This document shows positions 1-7,894 of a stretch of DNA of 64,000 bases, in pieces. The notes under the pieces are model-generated. The model was not told where the DNA came from and did no database searches. It saw nothing but the letters and a program-made list of their open reading frames with translations. The DNA is taken from assembly GCF_009720675.1 (NCBI RefSeq), contig NZ_WNJO01000001.1:308785-372784 (forward strand), read 5' to 3'. This stretch comes from Secundilactobacillus folii (GTDB lineage Bacteria; Bacillota; Bacilli; Lactobacillales; Lactobacillaceae). The translations under genes and the position numbers were made by a program. Within the stretch, counting starts at the first letter, position 1. Every line of letters starts with the position of its first letter.

Positions 1-1131
1 GGTATGTCAACAGCTTCGGGGCCTCTAATTGGTGGCTACTTAGTTGAAAACTTTGGCTGGTCATCGATCTTTTTTGTTAACGTGCCAGTCGGAATTATTA
101 CCATTATTCTCACCATTATCTACGTTAACGAGACGCCAAGTTATGGTGCCAATCAAAAAATCGATCTACTGGGCATGATCCTATCAGCAGCTACCCTATT
201 TAGCCTGATCTATGGCTTGATCCAAAAAGAAGGTCACACAACTTGGCAGTGGACCAATTTAAATGTCCTCGCCTGGCTGATTGCAGCCGTTGTATTATTA
301 GTCCTTTTCATTTACACAGAGCGCCACGTCAAGCAGCCGATGATTGATTTAAGGATGTTTAAGAGCGTGCATCTAATTGGCACTTTGATCATCGCCCTCG
401 GATTAGGAACAGCAATTTATTCGTTCAACGCCTTTTTGACCGTGTTAATGCAAAACTACATTGGTTATTCAGCTCTTCAAACTGGGGTTCGGCAATTAAC
501 AATCAGCATTTGGTCACTCATTCTCGGTCCCGTAACCGGTGTTTTAGGGGCTCGTTTTTCCAAGCGCAAAATGATTGGCTTCAGTCTTTTCCTAGGTGGC
601 ATTGGTTTCTTAATGTTTATGAATGCGATGACTGTCCACCTTAGCTTTAGCAATATGTGGCCAGCAATGATTTTGATGGGCATTACTAACGGGATGGTCA
701 ACCCGCTGTTGAATACCGCCGGAATGGAGGGTGTTCCTCCCCAAGAAATGGGGATGGCATCGGGATTGATCAACGTCTTCCGGCAAATTGGAACGACCAT
801 TGGCGTGGTTGGCTTGGGACTCGTCCAAGATAACCGCTATGAGGACTATTTGAACGTTCATCTTCATCAAATTGCCAACCTGCCATCTGGCCTGGTGACC
901 ACTCTAAAAAAAGCGCTCGTGGATGCCGGTCCGTTTGCTGGCCACGGCATCGCTTTTTCAAAACGAATGGCTGCCACGCCGTTTGCCCACGATTTTCAAC
1001 GTGTAGTCCTTTCTGCGTATAGTCAATCGATGAAGGGCATTGCGCTGTCATCCGCAATCGTCTTATTTGTTGCTGGCATAGCCGCCCTGACCTTAATGCG
1101 AGACCAGAAATCATCTGACTTTAATGAATAG
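1..1131 (+). CDS. MFS drug-efflux transporter, DHA2 (EmrB/QacA) type, 5' end cut by window edge
   Basis: This is the C-terminal part of a proton-coupled multidrug exporter of the inner membrane. The reading frame is open from the first base, and the first methionine falls inside a transmembrane signature (SGPLIGGYLVENFGW, the motif C region after helix 5 in DHA2 proteins), so it is not the true start. Roughly 130 N-terminal residues should lie outside the window. About nine further hydrophobic segments follow, and the loop sequence QPMIDLRMFKS is typical of the middle of 14-helix DHA2 exporters. The substrate cannot be read from sequence. The family call is firm; the drug or metabolite exported is unknown. 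Confidence 0.88.
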   Translation, partial: GMSTASGPLIGGYLVENFGWSSIFFVNVPVGIITIILTIIYVNETPSYGANQKIDLLGMILSAATLFSLIYGLIQKEGHTTWQWTNLNVLAWLIAAVVLLVLFIYTERHVKQPMIDLRMFKSVHLIGTLIIALGLGTAIYSFNAFLTVLMQNYIGYSALQTGVRQLTISIWSLILGPVTGVLGARFSKRKMIGFSLFLGGIGFLMFMNAMTVHLSFSNMWPAMILMGITNGMVNPLLNTAGMEGVPPQEMGMASGLINVFRQIGTTIGVVGLGLVQDNRYEDYLNVHLHQIANLPSGLVTTLKKALVDAGPFAGHGIAFSKRMAATPFAHDFQRVVLSAYSQSMKGIALSSAIVLFVAGIAALTLMRDQKSSDFNE

Positions 1132-1185
1132 ATACACGTTTATTTTAAATCAAGGCACTAATAATTGATCAATTTTGCCAAAAGC

Positions 1186-1225
1186 CGAACATGTGTTTGA
1201 AATCCTTTAGAAACTATGATATTAT
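1186..1225 (+). promoter_or_regulatory. lexA promoter with overlapping LexA (SOS) box
   Basis: CGAACATGTGTTTG at 1186-1199 differs at one base from the Gram-positive LexA box CGAAC-N4-GTTCG. It overlaps a good -35 (TTGAAA, 1197-1202), followed after 17 bp by a -10 (TATTAT, 1220-1225). A repressor bound here would block RNA polymerase, which fits LexA autoregulation. The expected transcript start near 1232 also argues against the ATG at 1234 being the translation start. Confidence 0.8.
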
Positions 1226-1260
1226 AGCGATAAATGAAACCGAATGCTAGAGGTGTACCC

Positions 1261-1890
1261 ATGACAAAATCTTCAGAATCAAAACAGATTGCAATTTTGC
1301 GATTTATATATGATCAGACTCAGTCACATGGCTATCCGCCAACTGTCCGAGAAATTGGTGAAAAAGTGGGCTTAAGCTCGACTTCGACCGTTCACGGCCA
1401 CATTGCCCGACTAGCCAAAAAGGGCTACCTGATTAAGGATCCTACCAAACCCAGGGCACTAGAGGTTACCGACTTAGGCATTGAGACACTGGGCGTAGTG
1501 ACGACTCCCACTAAGATTCCCGTTCTCGGAACCGTTGCCGCTGGTGAACCAATTCTGGCTGTCCAAGAGGCTGTCGATTACTTCCCTGTGCCTGATCAAC
1601 TTCAAGAGGAAGCCAGTGATTTATTCATGCTTCAGATTCGCGGTGAAAGTATGATCAATGCGGGTATTTTAAATGGTGACAAAGTCATTGTGAAAAAACA
1701 GCACGCTGCCGAAAATGGTGAGATCGTCATTGCGATGACTGAAGAAAACGAAGCCACCTGCAAACGATTCTACAAGGAAGATCACTACTACCGTCTTCAA
1801 CCTGAAAACGATACGATGGCTCCAATCATTCTCAATAAGGTGACAATTCTAGGTAAGGTCATCGGCTTATATCGTGATGAAATTTCATAG
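1261..1890 (+). CDS. lexA: SOS repressor LexA
   Basis: LexA represses DNA-damage genes and cleaves itself when RecA filaments form. The 209-residue protein has an N-terminal winged helix-turn-helix (about residues 27-50, [14 protein letters not shown]) and a C-terminal S24 peptidase domain. The cleavage site is Ala94-Gly95 (VAAGEP), with catalytic Ser130 (GESM) and Lys168. I chose the ATG at 1261 because AGAGGTG (1249-1255) sits correctly before it; an in-frame ATG at 1234 would add nine residues but lies almost on the predicted transcript start. The gene is monocistronic, followed by a terminator facing mvaS. Confidence 0.97.
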   Translation: MTKSSESKQIAILRFIYDQTQSHGYPPTVREIGEKVGLSSTSTVHGHIARLAKKGYLIKDPTKPRALEVTDLGIETLGVVTTPTKIPVLGTVAAGEPILAVQEAVDYFPVPDQLQEEASDLFMLQIRGESMINAGILNGDKVIVKKQHAAENGEIVIAMTEENEATCKRFYKEDHYYRLQPENDTMAPIILNKVTILGKVIGLYRDEIS

Positions 1891-1936
1891 TGCATTGCGC
1901 CAATGGTGATGTCAATGAATCACTGGATATAAAATT

Positions 1937-1980
1937 AAGACAGACGAGTTCGAAACATCTTCGGACTCGCCTGTCTTTTT
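1937..1980. terminator. Bidirectional terminator between lexA and mvaS
   Basis: An imperfect stem pairs AAGACAG-CGAGT with ACTCG-CTGTCTT around a short loop and ends in TTTTT. The two flanking genes converge here. Confidence 0.8.
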
Positions 1981-2018
1981 AAGACCTTAATTAAATGTTT
2001 AGTTAGAACCTGGATCCA

Positions 2019-3200
2019 CTACTGATCAGTCACTGCTTTTTTGCTGCGGTCAAGGTACTGTCTCTGATCATGTTGGATGCCCTTTAACACAAATCTAGCA
2101 TCATCATCCGATGTATCAAGCAAAACGTCGTGAGCTGGCAACTGGCGGTTAAAAACTGCCTCATACTCCGCAACACTTAATTGTTTACGAGAAGCAAAGA
2201 AGTGTTCAAACCATTGCTGTGATGATTTGGAGTCAAATTCGGGACTGATCGTGCCACTTAAAAATTCGCCCTCCGCACCAGAACCATAGCTAAATAATCC
2301 AATTCGCTGACCGGTGTGTAACGTGGCGTTGTCGAAAAGCGATCTAAGGCTGAGATAGAGCGACCCCGTATACAAATTACCGACCCGTCGATTGTAAGAT
2401 CGACTAGCTTCAAAATTTTGCATCAACGTTTCTTGCTGTGCCGCCGTGGCCTCTGGAAGAATGGCGCGTAACCCCTTAAGACCCATTTTAGTAAAGGGTA
2501 AATGGAAAGCAAAAGCTGTAAAATCAGCAATTGAACGCCCTGTTTGGCCTTGATAGTCTTGCCAAACCGCTTTAAAGAAGTCAATATAAACATTTTCAGA
2601 ATAGCGACCATCCACCAAAGCCTCACGACGATATAGTGGCCGCCAGAAGTCCATAATGTCTTCTGAGTGAAACGCCGATGCGTCATCTAAAATCAAAAGT
2701 CGTGGATCAGCGGTGATCGTCATCGCCACTGCTCCACCACCTTGCGTGACCTCACCCGGGGTATTTAACCCGTACCGGGCAATGTCAGACCCAATGACCA
2801 AAACTTGTTTATCAGGGTGCAGCAAGACGTAATCATGAGCAAACTGCAGCCCGGCCGTGGCACCGTAACATGCCTGCTTCAGTTCAACTGTTCGCAGGTT
2901 ATCAGGTAAGTTCAGCAACCGTTTTAAGTAAACGGCCGCTGACTTAGAGTTATCGATCCCTGATTCCGTACCAAACAAAACCATGGCAATTTGTTGGCGG
3001 TTGTCTTGATCAATGATCTGTGAAGCTGCGTTGGCCGCTAACGTGACTGCATCTTGGGTCACCGGAATAACCGCTTGTTCAGATTGACCAATACCGATCC
3101 GGTATTTGTCAGGATCTTCGTCCCTTGCATGAGCAAGATCTGTCAGGTCTAAATACGTTTGGGGCGTGTAAAACGCCAGTTGATCAATTCCAATTTGCAT
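2019..3200 (-). CDS. mvaS: Hydroxymethylglutaryl-CoA synthase
   Basis: This enzyme condenses acetoacetyl-CoA with acetyl-CoA to give HMG-CoA, the second step of the mevalonate route to isoprenoids used by lactobacilli. In the 393-residue protein the catalytic triad of bacterial HMG-CoA synthases is present: Glu79 (FGTES), the nucleophile Cys111 (KQACYGATAG) and His233 (FAFHLPFTKMG). An upstream in-frame ATG at 3215 would add five residues, but GAGGCG sits about 8 nt before the ATG at 3200, so I use that start. The upstream unknown gene ends within this leader (ATGA overlap at 3212-3215), so the two genes are co-transcribed and probably translationally coupled. Confidence 0.97.
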   Translation of the reverse strand: MQIGIDQLAFYTPQTYLDLTDLAHARDEDPDKYRIGIGQSEQAVIPVTQDAVTLAANAASQIIDQDNRQQIAMVLFGTESGIDNSKSAAVYLKRLLNLPDNLRTVELKQACYGATAGLQFAHDYVLLHPDKQVLVIGSDIARYGLNTPGEVTQGGGAVAMTITADPRLLILDDASAFHSEDIMDFWRPLYRREALVDGRYSENVYIDFFKAVWQDYQGQTGRSIADFTAFAFHLPFTKMGLKGLRAILPEATAAQQETLMQNFEASRSYNRRVGNLYTGSLYLSLRSLFDNATLHTGQRIGLFSYGSGAEGEFLSGTISPEFDSKSSQQWFEHFFASRKQLSVAEYEAVFNRQLPAHDVLLDTSDDDARFVLKGIQHDQRQYLDRSKKAVTDQ

Positions 3201-3211
3201 AAAAGTTCGCC

Positions 3212-3613
3212 TCATTTAGCATTTTTTTGTCCAAGATAGTGGTAATTATAATCCATGCCATCCGTATAAAGCTCGTATGATGCCTCCGTTTCATCGGCAA
3301 AAATCACGGCAATTGCGGGGGTCCCCCACGATGAGTAGCCCCAAAAGACGGTGTCATCATAGTCATACGGGTCGTTTGGGTGATGGTGAAAGCCCTGGGT
3401 TCGGTCCCACACTGTGCCGTGAGTTCTGACCCAGTCTTCGGCAATCCCTGCCTTCACCTCATCAAGCCGTTCATCATTATCCAAAATTAGCAGTCGTAAC
3501 CGTGTCCAGTCAATTTGCCAATTGTGTTTCTTTGGCCGTTTTTGGCCTGATTGATAAACGGACGAGGCTTCGATCACGTTTAAGGAAATCGGCTTTAGGT
3601 CTTGAAAACGCAT
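3212..3613 (-). CDS. Unrecognised 133-residue cytoplasmic protein upstream of mvaS
   Basis: I do not recognise this family. The protein has no signal peptide or membrane segment. It is rich in aromatic, histidine and acidic residues in its second half (HHHPNDPYDYDD, then FWGYSSWGTP), and a mid-section reading DWTRLRLLILDNDERLDEV looks like an amphipathic helix. It lies directly ahead of mvaS, with its TGA stop overlapping the mvaS leader, so the two form one transcript. Codon use and a plausible ribosome site (GGGGGCC shortly before the ATG) support a real gene. No function can be given; a link to the mevalonate pathway rests only on position. Confidence 0.75.
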   Translation of the reverse strand: MRFQDLKPISLNVIEASSVYQSGQKRPKKHNWQIDWTRLRLLILDNDERLDEVKAGIAEDWVRTHGTVWDRTQGFHHHPNDPYDYDDTVFWGYSSWGTPAIAVIFADETEASYELYTDGMDYNYHYLGQKNAK

Positions 3614-3721
3614 TTTACGGCCCCCTTTGTAAAAATTAAGTACTTATTCATACCGTCTGCTTTTCATTTCATCGTCTACCATGCTATCATAGTATTAATC
3701 GCTTACCAAGGAGTGACTGTC

Positions 3722-3937
3722 TTGCAATTTTGGTTTTCTAGCAACTGGAACGTTTTGACTGCATTAATACTTTTGCTGGTGGGTCTTTGGTTGACATCAA
3801 TGTTCTATCATCGCCCGAGATCGCGCCAACGAATCGTTTTGCTAGTGATAACTTTGCTGTTGGTCTTGATCAGCAGTTTGTGGTTGGGCGCAGTACTTCA
3901 ATATGCTGCGATCGATCCTGCGGTGCGTTTTAAATAG
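3722..3937 (+). CDS. Small two-helix membrane protein, TTG start
   Basis: This 71-residue protein consists of two hydrophobic helices (around residues 9-26 and 38-60) joined by a basic loop (YHRPRSRQR), which by the positive-inside rule should face the cytoplasm. The open frame extends back to 3602, but that would overlap the divergent gene; AAGGAG at 3708-3713 is spaced 8 nt before the in-frame TTG at 3722, so I take that start. No known domain is recognisable. The gene stands alone between divergent and codirectional neighbours. Confidence 0.65.
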   Translation: MQFWFSSNWNVLTALILLLVGLWLTSMFYHRPRSRQRIVLLVITLLLVLISSLWLGAVLQYAAIDPAVRFK

Positions 3938-4011
3938 TGAGACATCGCTTCAGTTACACCACTTGGCGCAGTGATTGCGCAAAACTATTTTAATATAATG
4001 GGGTGTTTGGA

Positions 4012-4278
4012 TTGGAAAGTACTTCGATTAAAATTATTTCCAAAGGCGGATTAACAGGTGAAACTGTTAATCAATTAACGAATGAACTGTCAAAATATAC
4101 TTTTAAAGTCATGCTGAAATATCAGGGCACGACAACGATTGCTAACAGTTCGCTTGGTGTTATGAGCCTTGGAGTTCCAGAGGGCGCCGAAATTCAGCTT
4201 AGTGTTGACGGCACCGCTGATCAACTTAAAGAAGTTGTTCAAACCTTAATTGATAACAAGTTTGCGACAACTGTCTAA
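4012..4278 (+). CDS. HPr/Crh-like protein lacking the phosphocarrier histidine
   Basis: The protein is an 88-residue homologue of the PTS phosphocarrier HPr, aligning without gaps from residue 1. The Ser46 region is well kept (NSSLGVMSLGV, with Ser at position 46), which in Firmicutes is the site of HPr kinase/phosphorylase. The PEP-dependent active site GIHARPA is replaced by GLTGETV: His15 is Thr, Arg17 is Glu and Pro18 is Thr, so it cannot carry phosphate for sugar uptake. No ptsI follows. This resembles Bacillus Crh, which has Gln at position 15 and acts in catabolite regulation. I chose TTG 4012 over GTG 4003 because it reproduces the HPr N-terminus and has GGGGTG about 7 nt upstream. 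A TATAAT at 3994-3999 lies just ahead. The regulatory role is inference. Confidence 0.85.
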   Translation: MESTSIKIISKGGLTGETVNQLTNELSKYTFKVMLKYQGTTTIANSSLGVMSLGVPEGAEIQLSVDGTADQLKEVVQTLIDNKFATTV

Positions 4279-4287
4279 AGTTCCTTT

Positions 4288-4318
4288 CAGTCGGCAGCTA
4301 TTTAGCCGACTGTTTTTA
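4288..4318 (+). terminator. Terminator of the HPr-like gene
   Basis: A perfect 8-bp stem CAGTCGGC / GCCGACTG (4288-4295 with 4305-4312) is followed by TTTTTAGTTTT. Confidence 0.88.
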
Positions 4319-4370
4319 GTTTTATCACAGATTGTCTTGTTTCGGCAAGATTCAGGGGAGAATATTAAGC

Positions 4371-5462
4371 ATGCATATAACAAAACAATTGTTTACCGGA
4401 TTAGTGGCGGCAGGCGCCCTACTAGTCTTCACCAATAGTCAAACGGCGCACGCCTCGTTGAGTCCTAATAGTTCACAACCACGAACTGACATGGTCGATT
4501 TATCTAGTTGGCAATCAAATTTAAGTGCTAGTGACTACCAAAACCTCCATGACGCCGGTGTTAAAGCGGTCGCCATCAAAGCAACTGAAGGCACTACATA
4601 CACTAGCCCAGTGTTGCAGCAACAGACTCAAGATGCACAAGACGCAGGTCTATCAGTCAACTACTATCACTTTGCGCACTTTACATCTGTCGCTGCGGCA
4701 AAGACTGAAGCACAAAACTTCATTAAGGCTGTCCAAGCGGTCACTGATTCTAAAAACATGGTCATGGTTGTCGACTTCGAGTCCAGTGAACTGGCTGGAC
4801 TATCAAAGAGTCAAAATGATGCTGATCTAGCTGCCTTTGACAGTACCTTAAACGCTGCCGGATACAATAAGACCGACCTGTACACAATGGCTAGCTGGCT
4901 TGGCGATCACATCGACACCAATGCTAGTAACCAAGGCTGGATAGCTCAATGGCCCGCTAATCCCACGGGGACTTCCTACCCGAATGCGAATGCTTGGCAA
5001 TGGGCCAGTGACTACCGCTTTAATGGTGAATCACAGGATCTGGACGTGAGCCAGTTAAACAACGACTACTACATTAATGGCGACGCCTCAGTTTCAGCTC
5101 ATACAAGCACCAGTAATTCCACTCCGAAGACGACGCTAGTTAAGGTCCCAGCTCCCACGGCCACGACGAATACTTACTCGGCCACCCGTTCTAACTCTGT
5201 CCGGTTAGTTTGGCGCTATTCAATGAAACGTCACGCCTATTGGACGTTATCTGGCGCGCGGTATTCTAAACATCTGGGCGTCAAATACGCATCGATGAAA
5301 AATCTACCGCACACGACATGGTATACAGACGGTCACGAAAAGTTATACCGGAAGGCCTCTAAGAGTTCCATCATCTATTACCACATCCGCAGTGGCAATG
5401 GTAAACATGCTGGCTGGATCTGGCGTGGTTATTTGCACGCAGGTGTAAATCCCAATGCTTAG
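4371..5462 (+). CDS. Secreted GH25 muramidase (lysozyme) with C-terminal wall-binding region
   Basis: The protein is predicted to hydrolyse peptidoglycan between MurNAc and GlcNAc outside the cell. The 363-residue precursor starts with a signal peptide cleaved after AHA (residue 28). The GH25 barrel covers about residues 38-240 and shows the expected acidic residues: Asp43 (MVDLSSWQ) and the catalytic Asp135/Glu137 pair (VVDFES). A Ser/Thr-rich linker (about 245-275) leads to a basic, aromatic C-terminal domain (about 280-363) resembling the SH3-like modules of lactobacillus exoproteins; no LPXTG is present. The start at 4371 has AGGGGAG upstream. It probably acts in wall turnover, separation or competition. 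Confidence 0.9.
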   Translation: MHITKQLFTGLVAAGALLVFTNSQTAHASLSPNSSQPRTDMVDLSSWQSNLSASDYQNLHDAGVKAVAIKATEGTTYTSPVLQQQTQDAQDAGLSVNYYHFAHFTSVAAAKTEAQNFIKAVQAVTDSKNMVMVVDFESSELAGLSKSQNDADLAAFDSTLNAAGYNKTDLYTMASWLGDHIDTNASNQGWIAQWPANPTGTSYPNANAWQWASDYRFNGESQDLDVSQLNNDYYINGDASVSAHTSTSNSTPKTTLVKVPAPTATTNTYSATRSNSVRLVWRYSMKRHAYWTLSGARYSKHLGVKYASMKNLPHTTWYTDGHEKLYRKASKSSIIYYHIRSGNGKHAGWIWRGYLHAGVNPNA

Positions 5463-5557
5463 TTGATGATTACTAAATTGACCTCACACTAATTTTCAGT
5501 CTGCTGTGTAATACTTTAAGTAGCAAAGACAATAACGTGTCGTAAATTATGATGAAC

Positions 5558-5608
5558 AAAAACGACTTATTGAAAAATTCCAATTGGATTTCTTGATAAG
5601 TCGTTTTT
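5558..5608 (+). terminator. Terminator downstream of the GH25 gene
   Basis: A perfect 13-bp stem (AAAAACGACTTAT, 5558-5570, with ATAAGTCGTTTTT, 5596-5608) encloses a 25-nt loop and ends in a T run. Confidence 0.85.
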
Positions 5609-5776
5609 CTTTGAATAATCGACCCATTTTCTAATTGATCAGACCCCAGCTGTTCGAATTTGGATTGATTTCCGTAGTCCCGGTTGTCGGTTAGACACTT
5701 AGACTACATATCATTCATGTTTTAATGATCCTATCTTAAATTAAATTTTGATATCCTTAACATGCTCAATTAACCT

Positions 5777-6594
5777 TTGAAAGAAATTCGGCTCCCTTCG
5801 CAGCCAACGTTGAGCCGACAATTAAAAGACCTAGAAGCCGAATTGCAAACAGCCTTATTTATTCGTGAACAACACCATATGACTTTAACTGAGTCTGGCG
5901 GTATCTTTCAAAGTCGAGCGCGTCAAATCTTATCGTTAATCAATCGAGCGAGTGACGAAGTTAAAATTAGTAACGATGAATTAACGGGAACCCTCGTCAT
6001 CGGTTGCGTTGAATCCACAATTTCTGAAGCTTTAGTCAACTATATTAAAGCGTTTAGATAGCATTTTCCATTAGTTAAATTTGAACTTTATGATATGGAT
6101 GGTAACGAAATCAAAACCGACTTAGACCAAGGCGTTATCGATTTAGGTTTTGTGCTGCAACCTGTGGAAGCGGTGAAATATCATTTTTCGAATTTAAATG
6201 TTACCGATCGTTGGGGAGTCATCGTCTCTCAGAATTCAAAATACGCTCGTTTAAACCAAATATCAGCTAAAGAGATGACAGAAATGCCCTTACTAGTTCC
6301 TCGCAGCTCTTTAGTTCAGAATAGCTTAGCAGACTCTTTAGGAATTTCAACTGATGACCTAAATATCATCGGAACACAAAACCTAGTCACCAACTCCTTA
6401 CATCTTTGTCGATTAAACGTTGCTAATTCATTATGTGCTGGCGGTGCATTAATTTCCGGAACTCCCGGATTAAAGTTTCTGCCGCTAGTAGGAGCCCATC
6501 CAATCAAACACTTAATGATTTGTAAAAAAGCAGATACTTGACTCAAGCGGTTCGACAATTTGTTCAATCGGTTCAAGAACAGTCTGAAAATTAA
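5777..6594 (+). pseudogene. Decayed LysR-type transcriptional regulator
   Basis: The remains read as one LysR regulator broken in three places. The N-terminal half of the helix-turn-helix is missing: the frame starts just before SQPTLSRQLKDLEAEL, and the upstream codons contain a stop. An in-frame TAG at 6059-6061 interrupts KAFR/HFPLVKFEL, where LysR proteins normally read straight through. Near 6540 a one-base loss ends the frame after KKADT, while the continuation TQAVRQFVQSVQEQ runs in the next frame to TAA at 6592. The rest (effector-binding domain with PLLVPRSS) is well preserved, so the decay looks recent. No obvious target operon is left beside it. Confidence 0.85.
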
Positions 6595-6681
6595 GGGATT
6601 TGTGACTGTTCTTCAAACAACGTAAAACGGTATCTAACAATTGAAATCATGCTATACTAAAGTGTAAAAGGAGTGAGCGCT

Positions 6682-6846
6682 ATGCCTGAAAAAAAAGAAC
6701 CTGAAAAAAAGTCGACCTTTAAAAAAATTCGTCGTGGCATGCACGGAAGCTGCCCTCAGTGTCATCATGAAATGACAATTTATTATGGCATGAACCGCTG
6801 TCCATCATGCGGTTACCTCTTCCGATCCAACTTCATTGTAAAGTAA
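6682..6846 (+). CDS. 54-residue zinc-ribbon microprotein
   Basis: The protein begins with a lysine-rich tail (MPEKKEPEKK) and then carries two CxxC knuckles, CPQC (residues 24-27) and CPSC (40-43), which should bind one zinc ion in a ribbon fold. It resembles small putative RNA- or protein-binding ribbons of lactobacilli but belongs to no family I can name. Translation signals are strong (AAAAGGAGTGAG before the ATG), and an extended -10 (TGCTATACT, 6650-6658) lies upstream. The next gene, a DUF805 protein, begins 14 bp after the stop, so the two are likely co-transcribed. Confidence 0.8.
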   Translation: MPEKKEPEKKSTFKKIRRGMHGSCPQCHHEMTIYYGMNRCPSCGYLFRSNFIVK

Positions 6847-6860
6847 AAAGGAGCCTGTTC

Positions 6861-7247
6861 ATGCTGACAAACTACCTTGAATTTTGGACCAAAATTACCG
6901 TCTTCAATGCAACGGCTACGCGGTCGCAATATTGGACGGCTTATATAGCTAACGCAATCATTATCTGGTTATACGCCTTAGCCAGCGGGGAACTTTGGGC
7001 TTTCAGAGGTGACTTTTCCCATTTGGGGGCCAGTTTAAACTCACTGTTTTTTATTCTTTTATTAATTTTGGACTGGATCGCTAACTTTACCATTCGAGCG
7101 CGCCGTCTTCACGACTCAGACCACAGTAACTGGTGGCTGCTGATCACGGTTGTACCGGTCATCGGCAACTTGTGGCTGTTTGTTTTATTGCTCATGCCAA
7201 CCATTGATAACCAGCGGTGGCCTTTAAACCAATCCCAAGTTCAGTGA
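6861..7247 (+). CDS. DUF805 family membrane protein
   Basis: The protein has 128 residues with about four hydrophobic segments. It contains the DUF805 signature RARRLHDSDHSNWW between helices 2 and 3. An early aromatic stretch (YLEFWTKITVFNATATRSQYW) is also typical of the family, whose function is unknown. I chose the ATG at 6861 because AAAAGGAG precedes it at good spacing; the open frame back to 6807 overlaps the zinc-ribbon gene. It is the second gene of a two-gene unit ending at a strong terminator. Confidence 0.88.
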   Translation: MLTNYLEFWTKITVFNATATRSQYWTAYIANAIIIWLYALASGELWAFRGDFSHLGASLNSLFFILLLILDWIANFTIRARRLHDSDHSNWWLLITVVPVIGNLWLFVLLLMPTIDNQRWPLNQSQVQ

Positions 7248-7266
7248 ATGCGTCTATGCACGTTAA

Positions 7267-7308
7267 AAGCGGTTGATTCCCCATTATGGAAATCAACCGC
7301 TTCTTTTG
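7267..7308. terminator. Bidirectional terminator between the DUF805 and UspA genes
   Basis: A perfect 12-bp stem (AAGCGGTTGATT, 7267-7278, with AATCAACCGCTT, 7291-7302) is followed by CTTTTG and preceded by AA. Confidence 0.87.
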
Positions 7309-7354
7309 TTTAGTTAATAATGAACACAGATTCAAATCGGTCAACTTTCCCTGA

Positions 7355-7795
7355 TCATTCATCTTTTTCCTGCGCATTCACAACGAGAACCTGCACGTTT
7401 GCCTGACGGACTACATACGCCGTTGTCGAGCCAATTAACAAACGGTTGATCGCATCCGCTCCAGATTTACCCATCACGATGAGATCAATACCTTCCTTGT
7501 CAGCTGCTGAGACGATTTCATTTTTGGGGATGCCCTCAGTGATGATCGTCTTGGTCTGAACGCCAGCTTCCTCAGTCAATTTCTGACCTTCTGTGAGAAT
7601 ACCTTGTGCTTGTTTTCTAAATTCACCACTCAAATCATACGGAATGCTACCCGATGCAATTGCCATGCCACTCTGGTTAACTACCGACATCAACGTAATG
7701 GTCGAACCAAAATACCGACTGATCTGAATTGCTGTTTTCAGCGCCGACCGTGAGTTCTCACTACCATCCAGCGGGACCAAAATCTGGGAATACAT
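7355..7795 (-). CDS. Universal stress protein, UspA family
   Basis: This is a cytoplasmic 146-residue protein of the single-domain Usp type. The N-terminal strand and loop ILVPLDGSENS and the C-terminal nucleotide-binding segment IVMGKSGADAINRLLIGSTTAYVV (compare G-2x-G-9x-G-S/T) suggest that it binds ATP. Members of the family help cells survive starvation, acid or oxidative stress, usually by unclear means. Three overlapping starts exist (GTG 7804, ATG 7801, ATG 7795). AAAGGAG sits 8 nt before the last and only 0-2 nt before the others, so 7795 is used. Confidence 0.93.
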   Translation of the reverse strand: MYSQILVPLDGSENSRSALKTAIQISRYFGSTITLMSVVNQSGMAIASGSIPYDLSGEFRKQAQGILTEGQKLTEEAGVQTKTIITEGIPKNEIVSAADKEGIDLIVMGKSGADAINRLLIGSTTAYVVRQANVQVLVVNAQEKDE

Positions 7796-7894
7796 TGTCA
7801 TCACTCCTTTGACAAACCTGAGCCTCTTACTAATTTAATTATGAATGAAAAAACGAGCAGGTGCAATTAAAATGCGTTGAATTTTGTTGTATTT

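Noticed and set aside
3602..3721. Upstream 40-codon extension of the small membrane protein
   Set aside because: It overlaps the divergent gene's start and lacks translation signals; the TTG at 3722 has a clear AAGGAG.
3963..3999. Inverted repeat GCGCA/TGCGC and TATAAT as a full promoter for the HPr-like gene
   Set aside because: No good -35 lies at the right distance, and the transcript would start almost on the ribosome site; I leave the promoter unassigned.
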